A stretch of DNA of 64,000 nt from positions 96,239 to 160,238 of the forward strand of contig JBKHXF010000003.1 in NCBI GenBank assembly GCA_046566145.1, in the 5' to 3' direction. Under the pieces are notes generated by a model. The model had not been told where the DNA came from. It did not search any database and was given only the letters and a program-made list of their open reading frames with translations. This document shows positions 6,166-14,451 of the stretch, piece by piece. Origin of the DNA: JBKHXF01 sp046566145. Lineage in GTDB: Bacteria > Actinomycetota > Nitriliruptoria > Nitriliruptorales > Nitriliruptoraceae. The translations under genes were made by a program, and so were the position numbers. Each line of letters opens with the position of its first letter. Positions within the stretch are counted from its first letter, which is position 1.

Positions 6166-8706
6166 TCACGGTGCCCGTGACGGCGACCCCGGCAATCTGC
6201 ACGCCAGCTCGGCGCGGGCCGTGTCGGCCCGGACGCGCGCGAGGTTCCAGCTGCCGAGGTCCGGTCGCTGGGGCCGCACGCAGGCCACGTTCGCGCCCGA
6301 GAGGTCGGGGGCGGGGATGCCGAGCACTCGCCGGGCGTCGGTCTCGGGCAGCTGAGCCACGAGCACGGGGGTCGCATCGGCGGAGAGCCCCGCCAGATGG
6401 TCGAGGTCGAGCGGGGCGACGGGACCGGACCCGGCCGCGTCCGCGACGCGTGCCACGTTCACCCGCGCGATGACCGCGTCCGGCCGGACCAGCACGAGGC
6501 CGAGGGCGAGGGCGCCGGTCAGCAGCACGACGGCGCGGGGCAACGCGGTCGCGACCCACCGGGACGCACCGGCGACGACGACCAGCACGAGCACGAGCGC
6601 CACCCACAGCAGGGCGGCATAGGCCGCGATGCGGAGGCGGCTGAGCCCGAACGCGCCGACGTACGAGGTCAGCCGGGTCACCGACGTGACGAGCACCACG
6701 GCGGTCGCCCCGAGCAGCGGGGCGAGGAGTCGGTCCCGGAGCCGTCGGTCCTCCTCTCGTGCGACCCGGACGACCACTCCGGTGACGCCGAGCGTCAGGA
6801 CCGTGACGACGAGCAGCTGACCGAACCCGCGTCGGGCGTCCGCCGCGTACGTCAGCCCTGCCGTGGTCAGGACCCGCCCGTCGCCGCCCAGCAGCGCGTC
6901 GGCCTGGACGGCCACGAACGCCCACAGCAGCAGCACGAGGACGACGAGGGGCACGGCCCAGTCGGAGCGCGGCCGCACCGGCCGGCGCCAGGGGGAGGTG
7001 ACGACGTCGCCAGCGCGCTGGACGAGCGCGAACGTGGCCACGAGCAGCGCGGCGAGGGTGCCGAGGAGGCCGCGCAGGACCAGGGTCCCGTCCACCCGGA
7101 CCTCCGGCAGCACGCGGTCCAGCAGGCGCGCGAACGTGGCGTCCGCGTCACCGAGCAGCCCCCCGAAGACCACGACCACGGCCACGGTCGCCGCGGCCGG
7201 GACGGCGACGCGGGCGAGCGCGATGCCGCGCGCCGACCGCAGTCCCCGGACGAGGGGGACGGGGGCAGCCGCCGCGAGGAGCGGCCCGACGAGGAGCGCA
7301 CGGCCGAGCTCCCCGAACGTCCGCGGTGCCCACAGCCCGATCCCGGCCAGGAGCAGAGCGCCGAGCGTCGCCGGCACGAGGACCCAGATCGCGTCGGTGA
7401 GTGCCCACTGGGTCGCGACGAGCAGGGCGAGGAGGCCACATCCCAGCCCGAACGCATCCGGGGGTCGGTCCAGGGCCGCGAGGCTCGCGGCCCCGCCGAT
7501 GACGAGAACGACGGCGAAGGCCAGCCCGAGCGGCCCGGCGAGGGGCAGCAGGGCCGCCGGCACGGCTGCGACGAGCGCGGCGGTCAGTCCACGCCGGCCG
7601 AGACCGGCGATCGGGGTCGGCAGCAGTCCCAGGTCCCCGGCACCGCTCGTCCCCGTGCGCGGGAGGCCGGCCGAGGAGGGCGCCGGGCCCGCGGGAGCGA
7701 CGGTCGGCGGGACGGGAGCGACGGGCAGCTCGACCGTGAGACGTGCCCCGGGCTCGTCGGGACGGTCGACCCGGACCGAGCCGCCGTGGAGCTCGACGAT
7801 CCAGCGGGTGATCGACAGGCCGAGGCCCGCCCCCCCGGAGTCCGTCGTGCGACCGGCGTCGGCGCGGACGAACCGCTCGAAGACCCGGGTGGCATCCGCA
7901 GCGGCGATGCCGGGGCCCTGGTCGGAGACGGTGATCCGGACCACCCCGCCGTCCCGGGACGCGCGCACCGCGACGTCGCTGCCATCGGGTCCGTGACGGA
8001 GTGCGTTGTCGAGGAGGTTCACCAGCACCTGCCCGAAGCGGGCCGGGTCGACCTCGAGGGTCCGCGCCTCCGGGGCGATGTCCACGGTGACGCGTCCCGC
8101 CGAGCTGCACGCGTCGACCGCCTCGGCGACCAGTGCGACGAGGTCGGTCGGCGCGACGTCCAGACGGGTCGCGCCGGCGTCGAGCTGTGACAGGTCGAGG
8201 AGCTCCCCGACGAGGCGCGTCAGGCGAGCGGTCTGGGCCTCCAGCGCGGCGAGTCGCGCCGGGTCGGCCGGCTCCACCCCGTCGACGAGGTTCTCGACCA
8301 CGGCGGTGAGGGCCGCCAGCGGCGTCCGGAGCTCGTGACTGACGTTGGCAACCAGCTCGCGACGCACCCGGTCGGTGTGGGCGACCTCGTCCGCCATGCG
8401 GTTGAAGGCGCGGGCGAGCGCGCCGACCTCGTCCAGCGCGCCGTCGTCGACCCGCTCGACCGGCTGCCCGCTCGCGAGCCGATCCGCCTGCCGAGCCATC
8501 TGACGCAGCGGTGCGGTGAGGCCGTCCGCGAGCACGTCCACGGCGACGAGGCCGAGGGCCAGCGCGGCGACGGCGACGAGCCCGGTCGGCAGGCCGACGC
8601 GCGAGCCCGCGAGCACGGTGACGACGGTGACGAGCACCCCACCGCCCAGCAGCGCACCGAGCTTGAGCTTGATCGCGCCGATCCGGTCCAGTGGGCCGCG
8701 CATCAC
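6166..8706 (-). CDS. Sensor histidine kinase with a C-terminal DUF4153/DUF4173-like membrane domain
   Basis: An 846-residue fusion. Two N-terminal transmembrane helices (about 17-35 and 40-60) lead to a HAMP linker (TAPLRQMARQADRLASGQ), a HisKA dimerisation domain with phospho-acceptor His124 (ANVSHELRTPL), and a HATPase domain with N box (LLDNALRHGP), G1 (DQGPGIA) and GAGLGLS. After a Pro/Ala-rich linker at about 330-370 the last 470 residues form some ten further membrane helices with AFVAVQADALLGGDG and DARRGFGQLLVV, resembling DUF4153/DUF4173 proteins. Its GTG (or ATG two codons on) overlaps the regulator stop, so the two are one operon. CGCCGGCG octamers are scarce here. Signal sensed is unknown. 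Confidence 0.88.
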   Translation of the reverse strand: MMRGPLDRIGAIKLKLGALLGGGVLVTVVTVLAGSRVGLPTGLVAVAALALGLVAVDVLADGLTAPLRQMARQADRLASGQPVERVDDGALDEVGALARAFNRMADEVAHTDRVRRELVANVSHELRTPLAALTAVVENLVDGVEPADPARLAALEAQTARLTRLVGELLDLSQLDAGATRLDVAPTDLVALVAEAVDACSSAGRVTVDIAPEARTLEVDPARFGQVLVNLLDNALRHGPDGSDVAVRASRDGGVVRITVSDQGPGIAAADATRVFERFVRADAGRTTDSGGAGLGLSITRWIVELHGGSVRVDRPDEPGARLTVELPVAPVPPTVAPAGPAPSSAGLPRTGTSGAGDLGLLPTPIAGLGRRGLTAALVAAVPAALLPLAGPLGLAFAVVLVIGGAASLAALDRPPDAFGLGCGLLALLVATQWALTDAIWVLVPATLGALLLAGIGLWAPRTFGELGRALLVGPLLAAAAPVPLVRGLRSARGIALARVAVPAAATVAVVVVFGGLLGDADATFARLLDRVLPEVRVDGTLVLRGLLGTLAALLVATFALVQRAGDVVTSPWRRPVRPRSDWAVPLVVLVLLLWAFVAVQADALLGGDGRVLTTAGLTYAADARRGFGQLLVVTVLTLGVTGVVVRVAREEDRRLRDRLLAPLLGATAVVLVTSVTRLTSYVGAFGLSRLRIAAYAALLWVALVLVLVVVAGASRWVATALPRAVVLLTGALALGLVLVRPDAVIARVNVARVADAAGSGPVAPLDLDHLAGLSADATPVLVAQLPETDARRVLGIPAPDLSGANVACVRPQRPDLGSWNLARVRADTARAELACRLPGSPSRAP

Positions 8707-9410
8707 CCACCACCTTCCGCTGCCGCGTACCCGACACCGACCACGGTCCGCACGATGTCCGGCCCGAGCTTCCGGCGGAGCTCGCCGACGTGCGTGTCGA
8801 GGGTCCGCGACGGGACGTCCTCGGGGAGGCCCCAGACCTCCGCGAGGAGGGTGGCTCTCGGGACGACGTCGCCGCCGCGCTCCGCGAGTCGGACCAGCAG
8901 GGTGAACTCCGTCGCGGTCAGGTGGACCGGCACCCCACCGCGGGTGACGGTCCTCCGCCCGACATCGACGCGCACGTCACCCACGACGTGCACCGACGGC
9001 GCGGGGGACCCGGCAGCCCGGGCCACCAGCCGGAGCAGGGCGCGCACCCGGGCGACGAGCTCGCGCATCCCGATCGGCTTCGCGAGGTGGTCGTCCGCGC
9101 CGGCGGCGAGCGCGGCGACGACGTCGGCCTCGGCGGTCCGGGCGGTCAGCAGCAGGACGGGGACGTCGCTCCGGGTGCGCAGGCGCCGACAGACCTCCAG
9201 ACCGTCGATGTCGGGGAGCATCAGGTCGAGCAGCACGAGGTCCGGGGCAGGGTCGCACAGGGCGAGGCCGTCCGTACCGCGGTACGCGACGTCGACCCGG
9301 TAGCCCTCGGCACGCAGGCGCAGCGCCATGGCGTCCGCGAGCGTGCGCTCGTCCTCGACGACGACGATCCTCGGGGCGCCCGGGTCCGGGGCGGTGGTGG
9401 TCGGGTCCAT
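8703..9410 (-). CDS. OmpR/PhoB-type response regulator
   Basis: A 235-residue DNA-binding response regulator. The receiver domain (about 13-125) has the acidic pair in VVVEDERTL, phospho-acceptor Asp in LVLLDLMLPD, the Thr switch in LLLTART and Lys in HLAKPIGM. The C-terminal winged helix (about 140-230) shows the family pattern LTATEFTLLVRLAER, SRTLDTHVGELRRKLG and a final RTVVGVGYAA. It is the first gene of an operon with the kinase fusion, whose start overlaps its stop. Upstream, TCAGGG direct repeats spaced one helical turn (9456 and 9467) suggest it controls its own promoter (inference). Confidence 0.93.
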   Translation of the reverse strand: MDPTTTAPDPGAPRIVVVEDERTLADAMALRLRAEGYRVDVAYRGTDGLALCDPAPDLVLLDLMLPDIDGLEVCRRLRTRSDVPVLLLTARTAEADVVAALAAGADDHLAKPIGMRELVARVRALLRLVARAAGSPAPSVHVVGDVRVDVGRRTVTRGGVPVHLTATEFTLLVRLAERGGDVVPRATLLAEVWGLPEDVPSRTLDTHVGELRRKLGPDIVRTVVGVGYAAAEGGG

Positions 9411-9447
9411 GGCCCGACACTACGGCGACGGCCCGCGCTCGTGTCGT

Positions 9448-9473
9448 CCCTGGTGTCAGGGCTCCGTCAGGGC
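9448..9473 (-). promoter_or_regulatory. TCAGGG direct repeats, probable OmpR-type regulator site
   Basis: TCAGGGC occurs at 9456-9462 and 9467-9473, 11 bp apart, the phasing expected for an OmpR-family dimer on tandem repeats. The first copy also forms an inverted pair with CCCTG at 9448-9452 (CCCTGgtgtCAGGG). The sites lie 38 to 63 bp upstream of the response regulator start at 9410. Function is inferred from position and spacing. Confidence 0.5.
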
Positions 9474-9690
9474 TGCGGCCTCCGGCGCCCGTCCGGGCTC
9501 GTCGCTCCGGATGGACCGTGCTCCGCGCCGTGCACCCCTCAGCCGCGGGGCGTGCACCTCGACGACGGCGCGACACCCCGGCACGGCCGCGAGTCGCGAG
9601 CGCGAGGTGGACCGCGCCGCTGTGGACGGGACCCGCGCCGGCGGTGGCACCTCGACCCCCACGGGTGGCCCGTCGGGCAGGATGGACCGC

Positions 9691-10782
9691 ATGGACGTGC
9701 CCTCCTCCCCCGCCGCGCTGCAGTCGGCCGCGCTCACCTTCCTCCGCCGGTTCGGGCTCGTCTGCGCCGGCTGGACCACCCTGCTGGCGCTGACCGCGCC
9801 GGCGGTGCGCCAACCGACGGTGCTGTGGGTCGGGGTCGCCGCGCTGTGGGCCTGGGCGCTCGCGTCGCAGGCGGTGCGGCCACCCCGAGCCTGGTTCGCC
9901 GGGTGGGTCGCGGCGGCGGTCCTGGCCGAGCTGCTCGGCCCGCTCGCCGGCACCGACGGCTGGTCGCTCGCCGGCGGGGCCTCGTTCATCGTCCTCTCCG
10001 GCGCCGCGCTCTCCGGACGACGCACCAACGTCGTCGCGGTCGTCGCGCTGCTCAGTCTCGTGGCGCTCGGCCGCGGCGTCGTCGCGCCCGGGTGGAACGT
10101 CGGCGGCGGCGTCTCGACGTTGCTCATCTTCGGGTTCGGCGGCCTCGCGCTCGCGTGGCTCGTCCGCGTCGTCCAGGGGGGGCAGGAGGAGCGGGACCGG
10201 CTCGCCGCCGCCGTGGCCGCCGCCGAGACCGACCAGGCCGTCGCCCACGAGCGGGTCGAGGCGGCGGCGCGGCTGCACGACTCGGTGCTGCAGACGCTGA
10301 CGGCCATCACCCGCGAGACGGAGTCGCCCGAGGCGCGCCGGCTCGCTGAGCAGGCGTCCACGGAGCTGCGCTCGTTCCTGCGCCGTGCGCGGGCCGGCGG
10401 CCACGACGAGGCGTCGTTCGCGGCGACCCTCGACGCCGCCGTGACCGCCGCGGCCGCCGGCCGCCAGGTCACCTTCTCCACCGCCGGCGACGCCCCCGTC
10501 GACACCCGGACCCGCCTGCTGGTCGACGCGACGGTCGAGGCGGTCCGCAACGCGGTGGCCCACACCGACGGGCCCGTGCGCGTCTACGCCGAGTCGACGG
10601 CCGACACGGTGACCGTGTGGGTCCGGGACCACGGGTCGGGCTTCGACCTCGACGACGTGCCCGCCGACCGGCTCGGCGTGCGCGGGTCGATCGTGGGACG
10701 GCTCGAGCGCGCCGGCGGCACGGCCACGCTCACCGCCGGCGCCGACGGAGCCGAGTGGGCGCTGGTCGTGCCGCGCACCTGA
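9691..10782 (+). CDS. NarX/DesK-type sensor histidine kinase without an adjacent regulator
   Basis: A 363-residue membrane kinase. Five or six hydrophobic helices fill residues 12-160, followed by a coiled linker (QEERDRLAAAVAAAETDQ). The HisKA_3-type box is ARLHDSVLQTL with phospho-acceptor His196; the ATP-binding domain has VEAVRNAVAHT (N box), VRDHGSGFD (G1) and LGVRGS. This class normally phosphorylates NarL/LuxR-type regulators, not OmpR types, so the adjacent OmpR regulator is an unlikely partner; the orphan LuxR-type regulator at 2449-3111 is a better one (inference). AGGA lies 8 bases before ATG 9691; an in-frame ATG at 9682 is an alternative. Confidence 0.85.
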   Translation: MDVPSSPAALQSAALTFLRRFGLVCAGWTTLLALTAPAVRQPTVLWVGVAALWAWALASQAVRPPRAWFAGWVAAAVLAELLGPLAGTDGWSLAGGASFIVLSGAALSGRRTNVVAVVALLSLVALGRGVVAPGWNVGGGVSTLLIFGFGGLALAWLVRVVQGGQEERDRLAAAVAAAETDQAVAHERVEAAARLHDSVLQTLTAITRETESPEARRLAEQASTELRSFLRRARAGGHDEASFAATLDAAVTAAAAGRQVTFSTAGDAPVDTRTRLLVDATVEAVRNAVAHTDGPVRVYAESTADTVTVWVRDHGSGFDLDDVPADRLGVRGSIVGRLERAGGTATLTAGADGAEWALVVPRT

Positions 10783-10800
10783 CCCGACGAGCCGCGCCGC

Positions 10801-12969
10801 TCACTCGCCTCGGGTCGCGTCCGGCGGGAAGATCACGGCGAGCACGGTCTGGGGGGCGTGCTCCAGGAGGTACTCGGTGCCGTGCCCGAGGAACGGGTGC
10901 CCCTCGACCGCCCGGGCCTGCACGCTGACCACCAGCAGGTCGGCGTCGCGCTCCTCGGCCGCGGCGAGGATGGCCTCGGGGGCGACCGTCCCGCTGCGGA
11001 CCAACCCCTCGGCGCGGGCCCCGAAGCTCGTGGCGCGTTGCAGGGCCTGGTCGACGATGGTCCCCGCCGCCGCGTCGACCGTCACGGTCGCCGCGCCCCC
11101 GGCGCCGGCGCCGTCCCCCGGCTCCCGGTCGCGCCGCGCGACGACGTGGACGAGGTCGAGGTGCGCGTCGAGTCGCGCCGCGAGCACCGCGCCGACCTCC
11201 TCGGCGGCACGACCGTGGCGGATGCCCGTCGCCGGGACGAGCACCCGACGGGTGTCCGCGATCCGCGCGCCCGGCGTGCCGTGCCGGACCAGCAGCAACG
11301 GCACCGGCGTGTCGGTGATCAGCTCCTTGAGGATGGCGGAGAGCTCGTGTGTCTCGCGGAACCCGTCGGTCAGCCCGACCCCGACCATGCCGTAGCCGAG
11401 CCGTGCCTCGTTGATGACGGCCGCGGCGGCGTCGGAGGACGTGAGCCGGCGGCGCTCGACCGCGCGTCCCCCACGGTGTGCCTCGACGACCTCGTCGAGC
11501 GCCTGCTCGCAGCCGCACGTCGCCGGGTCGTGCGCGGGGTCGTGCACGGTCAGGACCGTGATGGACGCGTCCGGTTGGAGGAGGTGGTCGAGCGCGTCCG
11601 CGGCGAGGCGCGAGTTCTCGCCGCCCCGCGTGGGCAGCAGCGCCCTCGAGGTCGAGGCGATGACGCTGCTGCCGAGGACCTCCTCGCGGGCGAGCCGACC
11701 GGCCTCCTCGCCACCGGGCGACACGTGACGCAGCGAGCGGCGCAGCAGCGGCGGTGCGAGCAGCGACGTGACCATCGCCATGAGGACGATCAGGGTGTAC
11801 GCGTCCTGGCTGAACACACCGATGCTGAAGGCGATGGTCGCGAGCACGATCTCCATCGCGCCACGTGCGTTCAGGCCGATCCCGAGGGCGACGCCCTCGT
11901 CGTGGCTCATCCGGCTGGCGCGGGCGCCGGCGTAGCTGCCGGCGAGCTTGCCCACGGTCGCGACGGCGATGATGGCCGTCCCCCACAGCAGGCCCTGGGC
12001 GTTCGCGACGGCACCGAGGTCGACGTAGATGCCGGCGGTGGCGAAGAAGATCGGGGCGAAGACCGCCGCGCTCATGAGCTCCACGGTCCGGCGGACCTCG
12101 GGCAGCTGGTACGGGGACCGCCCGAGCACGATGCCGGCGACGAACGCGCCGAGGACCGCCTCGACCCCGATGGCCTGCGTGACGACGGCGGCGACCAGCA
12201 CGACGCAGAGGCTCACCGTGACCGGGCCCGTGAGGCCGGTGCTCGCGAGCCGGGCGGCTCGCAGCGCCCGGTCGGTCAGGCGCTGCCCGAGGGTGAACGC
12301 GAAGGCGAAGAACGCGAGGATCGCGAGGACCGTCGCGACGCTGGAGCCGATGGCGAGGGACCCGGAGGTCACGATGCCGACGAGGGTGCCGAGGAGGATC
12401 CAGCCGATGAGGTCGTTGACCATCGCGGCCGCGACGGTGACCTGGCCGAGGTCGCGGCGCATGAGGTCGAGCTCGGTCAGGATCCGCGCCACGACGGGCA
12501 GCGCCGAGATCGACATGGCGACGGCGATGAACGCCGCGAACGTGAACCGGGTCGCCGCGTCGCCGAGGAACGGCCCGGCCGGCATCACCCAGCCGATGGC
12601 GAGGCCGAGCGCCATCGGGACGACGAGGCTGCCGACGGAGACGGCGGCCGCCTTGCGCCCGAGGCGGCGCAGCAGCCCGAGGTCGGTCTCGAAGCCCGTC
12701 TCGGCGAGCAGGAGCGCGACCCCGACCCACGCGACGGCGAGGATGGGGGCGCTGGTGAGCTCGGTGCCGGGGAAGACCCAGGCCGCCTGTTCGGGCAGCA
12801 CCCGACCGAACACGGACGGCCCGATGAGGAGGCCGGCGCCGAGCTCACCGACGACCGACGGCTGGCCGGCACGTCGGAACAGGTAGCCGAGCCCCCGGGC
12901 CACCACGAGGAGCAGGGCGAACTGCGCCCAGAAGACGAGCAGGTCGTGTTCACCCAGCGGCAGGAGCAC
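10801..12969 (-). CDS. CPA2-type cation:proton antiporter with C-terminal universal-stress-like domains
   Basis: A 722-residue protein. Residues 1 to about 400 hold 12-13 membrane helices of the KefB/NhaS type: GELGAGLLIGPSVFG, the two-residue acidic core region in TVAAAMVNDLIGWILL, and ALGIGLNARGAMEIVL. The soluble remainder (about 430-715) contains two UspA-like folds ending in DADLLVVSVQARAVEGHP, probably nucleotide-binding regulatory domains. It likely exchanges K+ or Na+ for H+. I place the start at GTG 12969: AGGGA lies 5 bases upstream, and a TAGACT -10 at 12995-13000 would start transcription downstream of the in-frame GTG at 12993. Confidence 0.87.
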   Translation of the reverse strand: MLLPLGEHDLLVFWAQFALLLVVARGLGYLFRRAGQPSVVGELGAGLLIGPSVFGRVLPEQAAWVFPGTELTSAPILAVAWVGVALLLAETGFETDLGLLRRLGRKAAAVSVGSLVVPMALGLAIGWVMPAGPFLGDAATRFTFAAFIAVAMSISALPVVARILTELDLMRRDLGQVTVAAAMVNDLIGWILLGTLVGIVTSGSLAIGSSVATVLAILAFFAFAFTLGQRLTDRALRAARLASTGLTGPVTVSLCVVLVAAVVTQAIGVEAVLGAFVAGIVLGRSPYQLPEVRRTVELMSAAVFAPIFFATAGIYVDLGAVANAQGLLWGTAIIAVATVGKLAGSYAGARASRMSHDEGVALGIGLNARGAMEIVLATIAFSIGVFSQDAYTLIVLMAMVTSLLAPPLLRRSLRHVSPGGEEAGRLAREEVLGSSVIASTSRALLPTRGGENSRLAADALDHLLQPDASITVLTVHDPAHDPATCGCEQALDEVVEAHRGGRAVERRRLTSSDAAAAVINEARLGYGMVGVGLTDGFRETHELSAILKELITDTPVPLLLVRHGTPGARIADTRRVLVPATGIRHGRAAEEVGAVLAARLDAHLDLVHVVARRDREPGDGAGAGGAATVTVDAAAGTIVDQALQRATSFGARAEGLVRSGTVAPEAILAAAEERDADLLVVSVQARAVEGHPFLGHGTEYLLEHAPQTVLAVIFPPDATRGE

Positions 12970-12978
12970 GGGATCCCT

Positions 12979-13000
12979 GTGGTCGCGGACCACGAGTCTA
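12979..13000 (-). promoter_or_regulatory. Promoter with overlapping dyad for the antiporter gene
   Basis: On the minus strand TAGACT (13000-12995) is a good TANNNT -10. Immediately downstream is an inverted repeat GTGGTC-GCG-GACCAC (12979-12993), which would overlap the transcription start, a usual repressor position. Repressor identity unknown. Confidence 0.45.
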
Positions 13001-13057
13001 GGGAGGCGGCGCCGCCGGCGCGCCGCCGGCGCCCCGCCGACCGGCCGGCACGGCGGG

Positions 13058-13543
13058 TCACACGGACGTGACGTCGACCACCTCGGCGCCGGCGGCCGCG
13101 ACCAGGTCGGCGGTCCGGCCGACGATGTTGACGCCCCGCTCCCCCGACCCGAGCGCGATCGTCTCGATGTCGGTCAGCGCGGCGTCGGCCAGGACGGGCC
13201 AGTCGCCGGCGGCGCCGAACGGGGTGATCGACCCGACGACGTAGCCGGTGAGGCGCTCGGCCTCGTCCCTCTCGGGCAGCGAGAGCCGGCGGACACCGAG
13301 GTGCGCCCGCAGCTTGGCCCAGTCGATGCGTCGGCTCCCCGGGACGAGCACCAGCACGACGTCGTCGTCGCCCCGGCGCACGACGATGGTCTTGACCATG
13401 TGGTCGGGCGGGATGCCGAGCTTCGCGGCGTGCTCCTCGAGGCTCGAGGACGGCCCCGGCGCGACGACGCGGTGCGCCACGCCGGCGGCGGTGAGGGCGA
13501 CGGACCCGGGTGGCGGGGTCGCGGGCGCGAGGTCGTCGGTCAC
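13058..13543 (-). CDS. YbaK/ProX-type aminoacyl-tRNA deacylase
   Basis: A 161-residue single-domain protein of the YbaK/INS superfamily, which hydrolyses mischarged aminoacyl-tRNAs such as Cys-tRNA(Pro). The conserved lysine is visible in HMVKTIVVRRGDDD, followed by LVLVPGSRRIDWAKL, and the later glycine-rich YVVGSITPFGA loop (the family GG-SP-G region). Length matches stand-alone YbaK proteins. The GTG at 13543 begins VTDDLAP and is 26 bases from a TAGCGT -10 on the minus strand (13574-13569). It is divergent from the DUF4097 gene. Confidence 0.88.
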   Translation of the reverse strand: MTDDLAPATPPPGSVALTAAGVAHRVVAPGPSSSLEEHAAKLGIPPDHMVKTIVVRRGDDDVVLVLVPGSRRIDWAKLRAHLGVRRLSLPERDEAERLTGYVVGSITPFGAAGDWPVLADAALTDIETIALGSGERGVNIVGRTADLVAAAGAEVVDVTSV

Positions 13544-13568
13544 GGTGGTCTCCGGCTCGGTGTCGCGG

Positions 13569-13588
13569 ACGCTACCCGTGGCTACGGT
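13569..13588. promoter_or_regulatory. Back-to-back -10 boxes between the YbaK and DUF4097 genes
   Basis: TAGCGT on the minus strand (13574-13569) serves the YbaK gene and TACGGT on the plus strand (13583-13588) serves the DUF4097 gene. The boxes are only 8 bp apart, so the two promoters probably compete for polymerase. Confidence 0.45.
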
Positions 13589-13637
13589 CCCGCCTGCCCG
13601 CCCGGACCGCCGGGCCCCGCACCCGGGAGCACCGTCC

Positions 13638-14387
13638 GTGGAGTCCACCGCCAGCAGGGTCGTGGCCGTCGTCGCGATCCTCCTGGGCGTGCTGCTGGTC
13701 GCGGCCCCCGTGTTCGTCGACCCGCTCTTCGCGACCGAGACGCTGGAGACGCTCACGCCCGAGGGCCTCGACGAGGTGGTCCGCATCGACGCCCGCAACG
13801 TGAACGGCGCCGTGCGCATCAGCCGGGGACCCCGTGTGGTCGGGTCGGCGATGCTCGACGTGTACGCACGGTTCGCGCTGCGTGCCCCCACCCCGGTCGT
13901 CGAGGTCGAGGACGGTGTCCTGACGCTGCGGGACGGCTGTCCCGAGGGGTTCATCGGCTCGTGCCAGGTCGACTTCCTGGTGCTCACCCCGGCCGACGCC
14001 GAGGTCGAGGTGACCACCACGAACGGCGAGGTGCGCGTGGGGGGCGGGACCGCCCCGGTGACGGTCCGGACCGTCAACGGGGACGTCGGGGTCTCGCCCG
14101 CCGGGGTGGCCGTCGTCGACGTCGAGATGGTGAACGGCTCCTTCGAGGGCCGGTGGGACACCGACGCGGGGCCGACCCGGGTCGAGACCGTCAACGGCGG
14201 CATCACCCTGCGGCTGCCGGGCGGCCCCTACGACGTCGCGGCCCGCACCACCAACGGTCCCGTGGACGTCCAGGTGCCGACCGACCCGTCCGGCCCCCGC
14301 CTCGAGCTCACGACCACCAACGGGCCCATCACCGCGGTGACCGTGGCACCGGTGCGCGGCGGGGACCCGGACGCCGCCGGCGGCTGA
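13638..14387 (+). CDS. Exported or membrane-anchored DUF4097 (adhesin-like beta-helix) protein
   Basis: A 249-residue protein. An N-terminal hydrophobic segment (VVAVVAILLGVLLVAAPVFV) is a signal anchor. The rest is a DUF4097-type beta-solenoid in which a T/V-N-G turn recurs at roughly 20-residue intervals: NVNGAVRI, TTNGEVRV, TVNGDVGV, MVNGSFEG, TVNGGITL, TTNGPVDV and TTNGPITAV. Such repeats form the rungs of a right-handed beta helix. Two cysteines (RDGCPEG and GSCQVD) may form a disulphide outside the membrane. GGGAG lies 8 bases before GTG 13638. Function in the envelope is not known. Confidence 0.8.
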   Translation: MESTASRVVAVVAILLGVLLVAAPVFVDPLFATETLETLTPEGLDEVVRIDARNVNGAVRISRGPRVVGSAMLDVYARFALRAPTPVVEVEDGVLTLRDGCPEGFIGSCQVDFLVLTPADAEVEVTTTNGEVRVGGGTAPVTVRTVNGDVGVSPAGVAVVDVEMVNGSFEGRWDTDAGPTRVETVNGGITLRLPGGPYDVAARTTNGPVDVQVPTDPSGPRLELTTTNGPITAVTVAPVRGGDPDAAGG

Positions 14388-14451
14388 GCCGCGGCGCCGG
14401 CGGCGCGTCACTACGGTGGCCGGTCCGCCGCCACCGTCCGCAGGAGCCAGC

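Noticed and set aside
13001..13057. Tandem repeat rich in GCGCCGCCGGCGC upstream of the antiporter
   Set aside because: It is accounted for by overlapping copies of the abundant CGCCGGCG octamer; no regular unit length.
10858..13071. 737-codon plus-strand open frame
   Set aside because: Antisense to the CPA2 antiporter, which has full membrane helices; the frame is highly charged shadow sequence.
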